A DNA stretch of 64,000 nt, taken from NCBI GenBank assembly GCA_947034885.2, contig OX344755.2, positions 7,876,501 to 7,940,500 on the forward strand, in the 5' to 3' direction. A model generated the notes under the pieces. That model was not told the origin of the DNA. It searched no databases and saw only the letters and a program-made list of their open reading frames with translations. Positions within the stretch are counted from its first letter, which is position 1, and each line of letters begins with the position of its first letter. This DNA comes from Thuidium tamariscinum (taxonomy: Eukaryota; Streptophyta; Bryopsida; Hypnales; Thuidiaceae). The position numbers and the translations under genes were made by a program. Positions 1-13,152 of this stretch are shown here, piece after piece.

Positions 1-2527
1 CGCGGTTGTCACTAATTAGTAGTCAGTGCCAAAATTTGAGATTCTAGCTTGAATCCTGTTCGTTTACATCAGTTCTGTTGCTTCGACCCTCTATAGTGAG
101 TGGAAGCAAGTAGTTTACTGACGATATTGTTGCTGAATTCTGTCAGTGGATTTGGGCAAGTATGGAACATGGCCTTCTTTGTTCCGGTGAGAACGCTTGA
201 CTGTACGATCCGGTATAATAGCTCGCTGCCGTATTGGTCATTGCGAGCATTCGTATTTACTTAGTCTTCTTAAGCACGCACTTACCTCATAGCTTCTGTC
301 GAAGACGACCAGCGTTTTCAGAGGAGAAGAGAATTCTACCAAGTGCCAACGTAATTTTCTCTTATGTTTCTATTTTAATCAACAGGAAGTTCTGGAGTGT
401 TTTAATGAATGGTAGGATTTTGGAACTCCGGAATCTGTCAGTGATTTGATATTGTAATTTTTCCTCTTCTTTCTCACTGAATGGTCACAGGCGTATTAGA
501 TTCATGCTGCTTTAATTGGTTTGATAGAAGCAGTACATGCATAAAGTCTACTCCAGAAAAAATCACAGTAGCTGCGTGCACTGCTGCTACAGCTTGATGA
601 TATAAATAATTAAGGCAGATGGATTAAGATAGGAATCTGGGATGCGACAAGAAAAAATAGATGTTTAGTGAAGAAGGGAAAAAATGTTGTATCGAACTCT
701 TGCGTGAAGGCAGGCTTGAAGATGAAATTTAACGCTCAATCACGGATATATGTACGATATATGTATCATGATCGATGCTTGATACCGAGACTGATATTTC
801 GGTGTTTCTTTATGTGTGCCCTCTCGGACAACAGAGGCTTGAGAAACAACAAGAGAAGCCTGGGGTACAACACTTCTGACCCGAAAAGCGGGACTTCCGT
901 GCCTCCCTATTGTCCTCAACACACATTTGAGGATAGCCACAGTAGGTGGTAAAAGAAATCAGTATCATCACGGTAAGCGGCTGGCCTTAAGCGAGCTTGC
1001 GAAGGAAACTCTGGTCTTGAAAAAATCTTACATACGCAGCAAACAAATACCATACGATGAAGCTAAGAGGGGAAGGCTGCGACAACTTCATAATCTCAGT
1101 CGTCCATGACAGGAGCGTGCAAAGTATCCCACACTCTGTGTTCCCGTAGTGGAATATCAACACTCAGTCCTATTTATTTTCTTCATCAAGCCGTAATCCT
1201 AGCTATAGAAAATATTTAATGCTCCCGCAACGGTTCTCACAGAGTAGCCTGTACAGGTATGTTATTGGACATATCCCGAATCGCTGCGTGCATATTTTGT
1301 TGGGGGTAACTGTAAAGTTATACGTGCTCGGATTTCTTGACCAAGAATGTTTTTGCCTGCATTTTGACTGGTAAGAAATCTTCGTGTCGTCGTGAATAAG
1401 ATGACCAATTATCCATGTTTAGTTCTTAGAGCTGTCCAGACGATAATTGTCGGTAAAGAATGCTGGCTCACAGTTTCAGTGTATGTTGGTAGTGACAGGT
1501 GTGCTTGTTCGAGAGTGGCCCTGCAGCTTGACGAGGAAAGCAGTCCGCTGCTCTCTTGATTCGAGAGCCTTTCAGAGGGGTAGATCGTTCCGCCCGTCGA
1601 TCTTAATTTGCGATTCATGACTGTCAAGGGGCCATACCAATGCAACGGAACATAGGTTCTTCTCTGAGTGAAATAAGCAAGCCCGTTTTGGTGGCTGGCC
1701 ATCTTTTTTTGCTCCATTTACTCATACTCCTCTCGCTTCCACCTCCACAACCAAATCCAGTACTGCTGAGTCAATCCTCGCCTTCCCTTAGACGTAGTTT
1801 CTGACGATTTGGTAGTTAGTAGTTTAAGGAAGATGGACGCAAATATTCTGTCAATCAACTAGCCAAGTGCCACCAGGTCATGCACGATAGTTCATGTCAG
1901 TTCCCCATCACTTGATTCCTGGCTCAGCATTTCTCCAAGGTTCTTCCTATTAGCCTAAATGCAGCCAGCTGAAAAAGCGAATTATTAAGTGGGGATACAA
2001 GCTGGGATTTTGAACCTGGAGAGCTTTGGCATACTTCTGCGAGCCGGTGAAGCTTCGTCATCTTTCTGGAACATGCCTAAATGAACGATTTCATAAATGC
2101 AGGTGATATGTGTCTCCTGTTGCCACAATTAGCTTGAATATCTAGAGTGTGAACGTAGTTAGAGTGACGACCTCGGAAGGCCTGCATATCTTTGGCAGTG
2201 AATTGAATGGTGTTTAAAAAAAAAGAATTGATGTGTTTGCATCTTCCTGTAGAAATATTGGGTCAACTCGAATCCTAATCGATTCACCACTACAATACAG
2301 CCTTATCATTGGCTGTACTATTGTACATGTGGTACTTCTTCAGAAGTGTGACTACTTCTGTAATAGACTTATTTAACAGAGGATAAACTCAGCATTAGTA
2401 CTACGTACAGTGTATTTATAGAATATCTGTACTTGGCGTGTTCTCTCTCCCCTGTCACTCTTGTCATCCAGCTGTCTTTCTTTCTATCAAGAAGACAACT
2501 GTATACCCTCCCCTACTAGTGTATGGG
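1..2527 (+). other. 5' flank and probable long leader of the SPL gene
   Basis: This stretch is clearly less AT-rich than the 56 kb to the right, as expected for a promoter plus transcribed leader. No open frame in it resembles a known protein, and several short ATG-started frames occur (for example at 668 and 927). If it is transcribed these would be upstream ORFs. TATA-like strings occur at 601-610 (TATAAATAAT) and 2413-2421 (TATTTATAG). The first implies a leader of nearly 1.9 kb, the second one of under 100 bases. A leader intron ending at a pyrimidine-rich AG just before the start codon (CTTTCTTTCTATCAAG, near 2475-2490) is also possible. Which applies cannot be decided from sequence. Confidence 0.5.
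2413..2421 (+). promoter_or_regulatory. Candidate TATA box close to the SPL start codon
   Basis: TATTTATAG lies about 110 bases before the ATG and is followed by a pyrimidine-rich stretch, a layout compatible with a plant core promoter. The signal is weak because similar strings are frequent in AT-rich DNA, and a competing TATAAATAAT lies at 601. Confidence 0.2.
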
Positions 2528-5500
2528 ATGAACCCTTCTGCAAATTCCAACGAGCAGCAAGGTGACCCCAGCTGGCCAACAGAGAATTGGGACAACCCAG
2601 GTGCAATCGGTACACTTGATCAGGCTTCAAGCCAGTATAGTAGTGCGAACCGCCTGGAGTGGGAGTGGGATCCAATGATTCTTGCGCAGCACCCTGGTAG
2701 TGGAGGATCAGCTGACGGCAGTGATGGAGATCGCATGCTGAAGAACCAAATATCTGCAGGTACTCCTGAGAACGTGACTCAGCTGATCATATAGTAAATT
2801 AAGAAAATCAATTGCCATGTTTATATTCCGATGTGCGTGCACTGATCATGTATTTCCATTTCAGAAATTCTTATGTGATTGTAATCAGCTGCTTTCAACC
2901 TACAATTTTGCATTTTGCGTCTGCCACACTCGATCTAGAGAGCTAGAAATTACAATAACATAGGAAATGACCTGATCTACCTGCATTTGTATTTGCGTCT
3001 GCATGATTGACTAACCAACAATTTGGAGAGTTAGCGTCTGAACGGTTTTTAAACTTGCTCTATGTAATTCCAACTGCTTACTACTGATCATGACGAATGC
3101 TTTTTCCGTGGCCTACAGGCACAATGCCAAGCCTTCGAGCTTCCTACAATATTAGCATGCTGTCTGCCGGCCTACCATCCAACTTTACAAACAACCACAT
3201 GGGCATGTACGGCCCCGCGGGGATCCGAAATTTCGGATCCCTGGACGGGTCTGCCCAGCTCTCGTCAACATCAAACCTCCATAATGTCCTAGGACCGTCT
3301 GGTATCCCAGGCCTTGCAGCAACGAGCGGCGCAGGGCTTGACAATGACATTCGCAGCTATGATCAACGTCAGCGTGAGCTCTTTGCAGCTGGCATGCACG
3401 ATCGTCATGTCAAAAGAGAGGAGGTAGAGCACAATAGATTGCATAGATCTGTTTTTGAAAGTCTGAAGAGGGCATAAATTGCATTGACCATATTCTAGTT
3501 CCACCTTCCGTACATCTAGGGAAAACGTTTGAGCAACTATCGATCTTTTCTTCATGCCATGTGGATGTCTATGGGTGGTACGTAGCCCGCTGATAAGCCA
3601 TCAGGCCCCAGGACCGCAAGTATCTGACTTCCTGTGTGTCAAAAGTCCTATTCTTGCCTGCATCGAACAATGGATAGATTCTTAGGTGAGTAATTGTGAT
3701 TTGCTCATTGTCCAGTGGTAAGTTGGCAAGGGTAGGACTTTTGAACATCTCAGCACTCATCGGAAGTATGTCTGGATGAGCAGTCAACACTGATGCTTTT
3801 AATATTTTTATATCTTTATATTAGTTTGCAGAAGCACTGAATACAATTCGATTTGGTGATGATCCGACATACTCCGTAATTATATATGGAGAGTGCTGGT
3901 CGTGGTCATCATTTTTTGTGTACTGTTTTTCAAGTTGAGAAGTAAGAATTACGAGTTTCTTGTGCTTCTTTGAGTCCTGAAATTCTAATTGAAGTATTTA
4001 TCTTGAAAAGGTGTTTGATGGACATGCCCGAATTGGGCTCAACCTCGGTGTACGAACCTACTTCTCCACCGAAGAAACTGCTGCAAATCGGCTTGGAAAG
4101 CGACATCGTGCAGGATCACCTGGGTCTCAAGTCCCCATGTGCCAGGCAGAAGGTTGCAAAGCCGATCTTAGTACAGCCAAGCAGTATCATCGTCGCCACA
4201 AAGTCTGCGAGCAGCATTCAAAAGCTCCGAATGTAGTTGCTGGTGGACAGACTCAAAGGTTTTGCCAGCAATGCAGCAGGTATGCCTGACTTAGACTCAT
4301 ATTCGCAATGACTATCAAAGTTTGCTTCCTTTTGTACTCTGGAGGTTTTTTTGACCTTACGTAATCTGTGAGTAATCAAGTCGTTATTTCCTTCCAATTC
4401 CTCACCGTTGTGGCTCTGCTAGAATTCTTTAGGTGTACTCGGTATTCCTCATTGCCGCGCGCGCTTAAAATAAATACAATCACAAGCAGCTTTCTCAATT
4501 TTTGATTAATTTAGAAAAAGATTCGCCGTATGAGTTTTCAATATAGATTTTAATGGGCAATGTGACTATTTAATGAAATCTGACAGTGGTTTCTTTGTTG
4601 CTCAGATTTCATTCTCTAGGTGAATTTGATGATGGCAAACGAAGTTGTAGAAAACGCTTGGCAGATCACAACAGGCGGCGGAGAAAACCTCAACCTAATG
4701 CATCAGCGAATGGGGGGACGCCGGCTGAGTCTATTGGGATTAAGAGTGGAGATGAAGAACCCTCAGGTAAACGTTTGAACTAAGCACCGTGGCAATGTTG
4801 AATATATTGACTTCTGTCTGAAAATGGCATTTAATTGAAATGTAATGAACTTGATCTTTGCAGATTTAGTAGCTTAGGTAACCCAGATTGGCAACCCGAT
4901 CACTACATTCTTAATGCATGTTAAGCATAGGAAAGTGAACAGGGTCTAGTTTTGGACTGTGATCGACGTAAGTTGGTTAAGGCATGGAAGTGACAAACTT
5001 TTCTACCAGGGTGATGACAGTCACTGGTTCTGCAACTTGGGCCAATACTATTAGTTAATATTCTCGATCGGAGAATCCCAGATTAGTTTGTGGCTGTTAC
5101 CCAGGTGCTCTTGAGCCGCGGGCCTGGAATTCTTATTTCAATCATTGGAAGGTAAGTCTTAAGACTATCCAATCATGTACTGAATTAAGATTGTCACAGG
5201 CAATGGCCCATGTCGTCATAAGAATTAGTGTTATAAGTAGGTTATATCATTCTAGAGGGGTCTTCGATCAGTATTGTGATCGTTTAATGGAAGACCATTC
5301 TAGACTCGTACATTATACACTCGCGCAAATCCGTGGAAATGAGAAGTTTGGACAGAGCGCCATAACTTTGCAGGTCAGGACATCTGCAGATTCAACGGCC
5401 AAAGTTGAAGTGGGCACTTAGAACTATATCAACTACAACTATGGGAGTTGCTGACTAAACTTGTTTGTGCCATGCAGAATCGAAATCAATGCTGGTGCCG

Positions 5501-6973
5501 CTCAAGAATAGAAGTTCACCAAGCTCAGCATCCCTTGAAGACTCTGATGAGAAGCCGAGCTCTGTGGGCAACAATCTGCAACTGCGATCTTCTGGTCAGG
5601 GATTTGGAAGAGGTTTTGGCGATGACCAACAGCCGTCAGCTCATTCTGGAATGCAGATGAGCTCCCAAGCAATGACGGGATCAGATGCACAGGCCTTGTT
5701 ATCTGCTATGTCACCAGCCCCTCTCATGATCCAGAGTGCCAAGCGGCAGATGACCATGATGGGAGGCTCTAGTGATCATGGCCCAGACCATTCTGTATAT
5801 CAACATCTACAGGCTGTGCAGGTGACTTAGAATGTGATATCTGTTCTATTTTGCAAACAGTCGCGCTGTTGGGTTGGGTCGTCACTACATGCAAAATGTT
5901 GACTAAAAGCGTCCTTGAATCAGGTGTAACTGGACGTGGTTGGACCACAGGGAGACCGTAGGGGTTTCGAACAGAACTTAGTTTATTAACACTAATTATA
6001 TATATAAGTACATGCTTGTTAAGCTGAATGAGCACTGGAGGTTCTCTGTGTGCATGAGGGCCACACTATGATGAACCATTCCAATAAATGCGCTTCATCG
6101 CGTCTGTCAGTGCATAAAGGATGATTGTTGGATGCAGGGAATTGGGGCAGGTCAGACTGGACCCAATCTTTCTCTCTCTTCCCTTGGAAGTCAAATGGGT
6201 CTGAGTCACCCAGCAGGACGGAACCAGGCTTTCAATGGAATGGAGCCTCCGACTGTACCATGGCTGAAGCCTTTAAACCAACGATCTGATTTGACCCAAG
6301 TGGTTGGGAGACAAGGAGCCATGGTACAGCACCTCATGTCTACTGACTCGAAGTCCGGTATTACTTCGGCTTCAGCGAACTCCTCAAATTCCCAGGTATA
6401 AAATCTATACATAGTTTTGTGTCTTTAAAATTATCGAATTAAGGGCCTCAAATGGAAAATTTTATCTATTGTAAAGTTCGACAGAGGAAGGGTACATCAG
6501 TAAATTTCTGATCGTGGAACTCTATGAAAATCTCTCTCAACGTAATTTTGCAGGAACACGACGTTCAGGTTTTCTCTCGTGATATAGCCAGCCCTGAGTG
6601 GATGCTTGGAAGTATGACAGGAGGACAAACCCCACGCTCAGGCTCTAACCATTTTGGATCGTCCTCGTTGAATCATATATCTGGAAACGGTCAGCTGGAA
6701 TCTGGCCATCAAATTATGTCATTGATTGATTCTCCCAGTCAGGGTGGTGGCAATCCTGATGGTGGAAGCAACCAAACTGAACAAGGTGGACACACGCCGA
6801 TGGAATTTATGCAGCAGCATAATAGCGGGGCAGATTCAGGCGGTGATAACAATAGCCGTGGAGGTGGTAGCACAGTGGATAGCCCTGATATGAAATATCC
6901 TGAGCTCCAGGCAATGCGACCGTATGGCAGTGGCTCATCTTCCATCTATGACTCGCACCACAATATTTTGTAA
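2528..6973 (+). CDS. SPL8-like SBP-box transcription factor (7 coding exons)
   Basis: Nuclear DNA-binding regulator that, by family, recognises GTAC-core promoter sites. Exons: 2528-2759, 3119-3423, 4011-4279, 4606-4766, 5478-5821, 6138-6395 and 6554-6973. All introns are GT-AG, all phases join, and the product is 662 residues. The start is the first ATG of the frame. Residues 43-49 are LEWEWDP, a typical SPL N-terminal motif. Residues 187-197 read [11 protein letters not shown], close to the GLNLGGRTYF block preceding the domain in SPL8 proteins. The SBP domain is at about 221-297: zinc site 1 is C223, C228, C245, H248; zinc site 2 is C264, C267, H271, C283. The basic nuclear-import tail [17 protein letters not shown] overlaps site 2. 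An intron splits codon R269, the usual SBP intron position. The C-terminal half is Gly/Ser/Gln-rich and probably disordered. I see no miR156 target in the exons, as expected for the SPL8 class. I am sure of the family, fairly sure of the subclass, and less sure of the last exon. Confidence 0.93.
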
Positions 6974-7048
6974 GCTGCGATACTCAGTCATTTTCGAATT
7001 TTGCATCCCCAAGTTGTGAAGGAAATGCACACCTCGTTTGTTTCGCAG

Positions 7049-7186
7049 GATAAATATGCAAGACAAAATTGTCAAAGATTTTACAAGAGTGATAATTTGT
7101 CACTGTTTATTAGCAGCTTACTCATAATCGATTAATTTGCATGGACTTGCAGGTCGGGGAATTATTCGTATGAGACCATGGCGTGA
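7049..7186 (+). other. Possible alternative last coding exon(s) of the SPL gene
   Basis: The stop codon of the last firm exon overlaps a good donor (TTTT|GTAAGC at 6969/6970). Joining it to the acceptor at 7152 (CTTGCAG|GTCGGG) keeps the frame and adds LSGNYSYETMA before a TGA at 7184-7186, giving 672 residues. Another acceptor with a better pyrimidine tract at 7048 (TTTCGCAG|GATAA) also stays open, for about 27 codons. Either could be an alternative C terminus, with intron retention giving the 662-residue form. Inference from splice signals only. Confidence 0.35.
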
Positions 7187-7860
7187 CTACAGCCAAAGCT
7201 TTTAACACAAGCGACCCACCTTACTTCGTCAAACCTGCGATTCAGATGGACTTGCGACATTTTTGCAAATGTACGCGTGCTCAGTTGTGAGTGGTGCGGA
7301 CCCCTGTACACCTCATGGTTTTTTCCTTCGGAATCTAGAGCATGGACACATTGTTTAGAGGAAGAAATTTTGGTACTGCCCTTCCTCTAATTTAGTTTGC
7401 TGTCCTGGGAATCTGCAGAGTTGTTTACTACATATATAGATGTCTCTAGAGAACTTTTGCTAATTATGCAGTATCTACTTTGAAAGGGTTCTGGACGGAA
7501 GACTGTTATTACAGGGCTAGCTAGACTGTAAGTTAGCTCGTGAACCTCCAGATAAGCTGTTCGTGGTGGCCTCTTTCAATTAACTCGAATCTAAATCGAT
7601 ACCTTAATTTATGTATATTGGAAAAACCTGCGGAGGCTTTTCTATTGCTATTTCTCAGTCGGATCAAATTTGGTTGTTCAAGTACAAGTTCAGTTATATC
7701 ATCACTAGATACTACTGTAGATATTGGGGGGAGATTCCTCAATATATCTTATAACTCTTCCCTTCTAGGACCAAAGATTCCGTTTTCATACCGTATTAGC
7801 AGAATTGAAGTAACCTTGAAGGTTCCTTTAGGATGACATGAATGTTCTCTTGGGAAGTGG
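7187..7860 (+). other. Probable 3' untranslated region and flank of the SPL gene
   Basis: Composition stays moderate to about 7.86 kb and then falls sharply into AT-rich DNA, marking the likely edge of the transcription unit. There is no conserved coding frame. I see no AATAAA that stands out and no match to the miR156/miR529 target consensus. Confidence 0.4.
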
Positions 7861-10800
7861 GAGAACCATCCTTACATTATGGTGTGTCATAGTACGGCCT
7901 GTCTGCTTGACCAAGTAATCTATCTTCTTTAGAAAACTCTAGAAAAAAGAGGGAATATTTTTTGTCTATACGTATGTCCCATTTACAGTCAAAGATTGCC
8001 ACGTAGTATAAACAATTCTAAAATAATTAGAGGAATTTTGAAAAGGTGCAATTTATGAAGCTTAGAAGTGACATTTTCAATATATTTAAACAACTTTTCT
8101 TTTCTTGGACACAAATAAAGTGAACCTTTTATTGCAAGAAGATAAAAGAACTTGATTCTAACTTCTTTTGTTTGATAGGTAATACCTCTTCAAGCAATTG
8201 AGTTCATCCTAACATCTAAAATTAGCATTTTATTATTCTTTAATCCTAGAAGAATGAGGCCTATTACTAAATTAACATGACAAAAACATTAAATTCTTGA
8301 ATAACTAGGCTCATTAGATTCTTTTTTGTAAAGTTTTAGGATTCAATAACCAAAATATTCAAATTTTAGCAAATTGTTGCTTCAAACATTCAATGTTCTC
8401 AAGACTTGAAAAAGATCATGATGTACTATAAATATATGATATTTTCAACTTTTTGAAGTTTATATTTAAGAATAGATGTTAAATATGAATTTTATAAATT
8501 ATTTATATAATTGAATTTGAAAACATATCATTAACCCATTGTCAAATCACATTATAAGTATTAAACTTCAAAAATACATTAGAAAATTCATACAATTTGA
8601 ATTTTGGTATGTTTTTTTTTCCCATTTCAAGGTTGAGCCCAATAAGATCATGACACATGTCCCAAAGAAATGAGCAAGAAAGTAGGAAATAGTGAGTAGG
8701 AAAGTACTTAGTTTATAATTGGAATTGGATGAATCTAGATATTAGCTATTAGTATGGACAACTTTTTGGTTTTTAGAAATCATAGTAATTTCAATTTTGG
8801 GAATAAAATTCTAAAAAATTTGTAGTCCATATTTCCTATCTTTCTAGTTTCTACTTAATAAAAATTTCACTTGCCTCATATTGCTCATGATTTGTTTGAA
8901 AGTTGTTTAAGTAATCAACTATAGGTACCTCTACCTAAGTATAGAATTGTGCAAAAGAAATTTACAAAACTTTGACATCTATGTAGATTGCAAGATATTT
9001 TTGTTTAAAGTAAAGAAAATATTTAAAACCTTAAGTGATTAGATTTTAATGCTTTGAATTTGTTCAACTTATTCTTTTGTAATAAAAATTTGAATTTAAA
9101 GAATGATATGAATGTTCAAGAATTGGGTCAAAGATTTGGAAAAAAAATTTCTAAAATGACAATTTTCTGTAACTTTCTCATTGCTAGTCTAATTAGAATG
9201 AATAAAATCAATCTACATAGGAAAAAATATTTTCTATGAGTAAAATAAAAAATTATTTTGAATTTTTTAAAATTTTGGATTTTACTTAATAAACTTAATT
9301 TTGAGCTTCATATGGCATAACCTTTGTTCTAAGGCACTAATTGAATTTTTTCTTAAATTATATTTCTAAAAACCTAATATGTTTTTCTATCTTAAATAAA
9401 AAAATTCAAGAAATCATTTCAACAATTGTAATCATAGGAATCTACCTGAACTTCTAATTATCTCTTGAGGATTTTGGACACTTGATTTTTTAGGGATTGA
9501 GGACTTAGGATATACTATTTTGCATTCTAATTGTCAATTACAAACATTCTTATTGCTAACAATCTATTATTTAAACCTTGTGCTTGATAAAGAATCTAAA
9601 TGTGTCACACCAGACTACTTTCCCATCGTTTTGGAAGATTTAAAGAAAAAATGATATTAGACATGATTTTTTAAAATGAACACTATAGTAAAGTTTGAAT
9701 TCTTTTACTACACTTTGTCTCACTAATTTAAAAGCATTTGATTTCTAAAACTGACCAAAAATCAATTTTTATCTTGAGATAATACTTGAATTTTGATAAG
9801 ATATCCACAAATTTTTTTAAGTTATCAACTTGGCATAACATAAATACTATTTTCTTACAATTTGTGTTGCAATAATTTGTATACATTAGTAAATATGTTA
9901 ACAAAAAAATTCATTGCTTATAAACTATTGAATAAATCTATAAGAATTATCTCTATTTTATGATAATAATGCTTTCTAAAATGCCTTCAAAGCTTCTAAT
10001 CAGATGAAAATGACTTTAAATGAATGCATGTTAGGATCTTGCACTAAAAAGGCAATTATGGAAATTCAAAGAAAACATGAAAAATTTTCAAGAAATAATT
10101 TTTCTGTAACATCAATTTTAGGTGGTTCAGAAATTTCAATATTGTTATATCACAACCAAAAAATTTCACTAATTGGCAATTATGTCCTCACAATTAATTA
10201 GATTTTTCAATCTTTGAAGGAGAAGGCCTAGATCATTTTAATATTTTCCTATAAAAAACACACTCAAAATTGCCATTTTTGTTATGTTCACCCAAGGAAA
10301 AAAAACTAAACTTTATTAAGAATAAAATTGTAGGATCTTGTACTTTAATTAACTAAGATCATGTGGTAAAATTTTCATGAAGTTTGACCATACAAATTGG
10401 AAGATATTAGCATTCAAAGTTTGAAAAGAATTTTTTTTTAACACTAGCCTACAATTTTAGATACTTGAGTGTCATTTATTTTGTGGAATTTTTTTTGTAT
10501 TATGAACTTTGAATTCAATATTTTTTTTATTGAAAAATTGAGTTAAAATTATAGGATTTTATTTTATTTGTAAATGCTTGATTTTCATCTTTAATGAAAA
10601 TGTAAAGTAGAAGTAAGTTTAAGATAAATTATTAATAGCATTAAAATGGGATTCAAATACAAAATCCCAACAATGAGATTGTTTTGGCAAGAAAATTTAA
10701 CCCTTGTAAAAAAATTGCATTTAAAAAAATTGCATTCAAAAATTAATTTTTTCGAAAAGATGATCAAATTGCCCAAAAAACAAAATCACAATTTTCACAT

Positions 10801-11616
10801 CACTAATCTAAATGAAATGAATAACACCTTTAGATGTAGGCCAAAACATGATTTATATCAAAAACAAAAAATTTAATTTCAATTTTTTGTGGATTTAATT
10901 TTTTGCCCTTTGAATGAAAATTTAGGCTTATTGTGGTATGACCTTTGCTCCTAGGCATAAGTTGAAATAAAAATTACATTTTTCATAAGCTAATAAATTT
11001 CTATCCTATGAAAAAGTTCCAAAAAGTTTCACTAAAAATTGAGGTCATAGGAACCTACCCAAAATCCATTTTGTTCTCCAAGGGGACAATGGTCCTTTAG
11101 GGTTTAAAGACATTGCAATGATTGCATACCCCAAGCAATGGTGCACTTCAAATTTCATGAAAATAAGAGTTATTAATGGACTCTTGAGTTAACTTTGTAA
11201 GTAATGTTCAAACATTTAAAAAATTATCTTTCAGAGGATGGATTTTTTGGATTTATTTCAGTTTATATACTAAATTGTAATATTATAATAGCTTGTTAAA
11301 ATTCATTATGTATTTTCAAAACCATTTTTGTAGGATTTTTTCTTGAATGTTCTTGAAAACAAGATTATTAAGGTAAAAAAAATTTACAATTTTCAAAGGT
11401 AAAATTAAATATGGGCAATTTATTCAATCAATGTTTTGGTGGAAATTGGTAAAATTATTATTAAAAAGGTAGTTTAAAACTCTTCAAGATAAAATTATAT
11501 AGTCAAACTAAAAATTGAGTGCATGGTTGATATAAAGTTGAAAGGTACATATAATTTGTTTAATTAGCATTGTATTAATGCTATATAATTGTAAAATGAA
11601 ATTAAAAGCTAGTATT
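7861..11616. other. AT-rich spacer with decayed repeats
   Basis: No gene seen. Two stretches, about 8990-9500 and 10640-11110, resemble each other. Both carry a phrase like GGCATAACCTTTGYTCTAAG followed by TTGAAWT and end near CTTTAGGG or TTTAGGGATT. The same phrases recur at about 17.1, 31.1 and 54.3 kb, so this is a dispersed repeat family of unknown class, perhaps a further TTAA-type miniature element. Confidence 0.45.
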
Positions 11617-13152
11617 TTAACCCTTGAACAGTCCTTGGGGTCTTTGTCTACAACACCGTATGCACCGCATATGGTGGAGCGGGAATTTAAAGAAGTGTGT
11701 TATTGACCTGAAGGTGCAATTTCAACCGTTTTGATGGCAACAAGCACAACTTCAGGTCTTCTACAAATTTTTTCTGAGGCTAGAAATTGCTTCACGTACA
11801 AAGATTTTCAAAAAGTGCATTGTACAAGCAAGGCATTTAATGTTGTGCATGAAAACATATTCTACAAAATTTAGACTTGCATAGTTGAAAGATTGCTTTG
11901 GTGAGTGGATTTACAATCATCAAAGGAGGATTCACAAAAAATTCAAGCACAAAGGAAATCCAAAGAAGCGATTGTGCCACAAGAGACTATTATATGCACA
12001 TAGGGTGGGTTACCCGGAAATGTAAAGGGTTCAGTGCAAATATGAGTATCTGTGGTGTACTCATCAGAGTACTGCTCTTGTACAACAACACATATAAAGG
12101 CCATGTTAGTAGTTGATGCATGGATTGCCATGGCGGGAGGGTAATAGATTTTGGTGGAAAATCTAAGTGGCAACGCTTCTTTCCATCGAGACATACCTAA
12201 CTACTCCGCAGCCAATTGAAGAGAAAAATTAATTGACATCACAAGTATATTATTTTAACAAGAAACAAATAAAACACCAAGTCAATAACACTTCCGATTC
12301 ACAATATTGAGAATACATTGTTTGTTTTGTCACCTTCACATGCATAGGCCTCATCACGTCAACATAAGGCTTTCATCTAATCTACAAAAAAATGCTATAG
12401 CCAACTTCGATAAACCTCTCATGCCCTCTACACCCTATCATTTACATTATCTCCACACTCTCTTTCTCAAAATGCCAATACAAAGGCTTCATAAATATCA
12501 AAATTGCTTGGCTATGTGATGACTATGAATCCAATGACTTTTGCTATAAAGGATTGACATGCGTACTCCACATCCTTACTATGGCCACGTTGAAACAAGG
12601 CAAGTCTTCACGCGCCCACCCAACTCTTGAAGCATTTGAAGACATAGCCCTTTATCCCTACTATGAGTCCCGTTTTAGACCGTACTAATGTCTGAAAAGA
12701 CAAATTGGTGCAGCTCTACCACTTTAGCATGCATATATACATAATCCCTATATTGCGTGTGGACTACACAGAAACACTAGCCATTGCACTGGAATATGCT
12801 ACTGCAACCAGGTCACATTTGACAAGTCTTATGGTAATATACCATACACCACATACCATCAACATAGTATGGGAGGCCTTGAACGAAAATGGAGACCTTT
12901 CGGTGCTAAGTTCCTAATGGACTCTTGAATTTGCATAGCAACCATATAGGGCCTAATCAAGTCCTAAGCTACACAATAATGCTATAAAAGTCATGAATAC
13001 GTAGACAATCCTAAAACACAATGACCAAGTGAGTACAAGATGTACGCATTTAACAACTAGGAATCTAAGACAAACATAAAGATTCAATGCCACCACTTGT
13101 GGAAGTGCAGCAGCTACATGCTATACTCTTGTCATTGTTGATTCAAGATGAA

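Noticed and set aside
1409-1717. 102-codon frame on the - strand upstream of the SPL gene
   Set aside because: No conserved motif, and it overlaps the probable leader; treated as chance.
5191-5421. 76-codon frame as an extra SPL exon between exons 4 and 5
   Set aside because: Exon 4 joins exon 5 in phase without it, and its residues have no SPL-like features.
5660-5720. miR156-like site near the ALLSAMS codons of the SPL gene
   Set aside because: Too many mismatches to the miR156 target consensus; only the encoded peptide is vaguely similar.
9054-11000. Short Lys/Asn/Phe-rich frames
   Set aside because: Composition follows AT-rich DNA and the frames lie in dispersed repeats.
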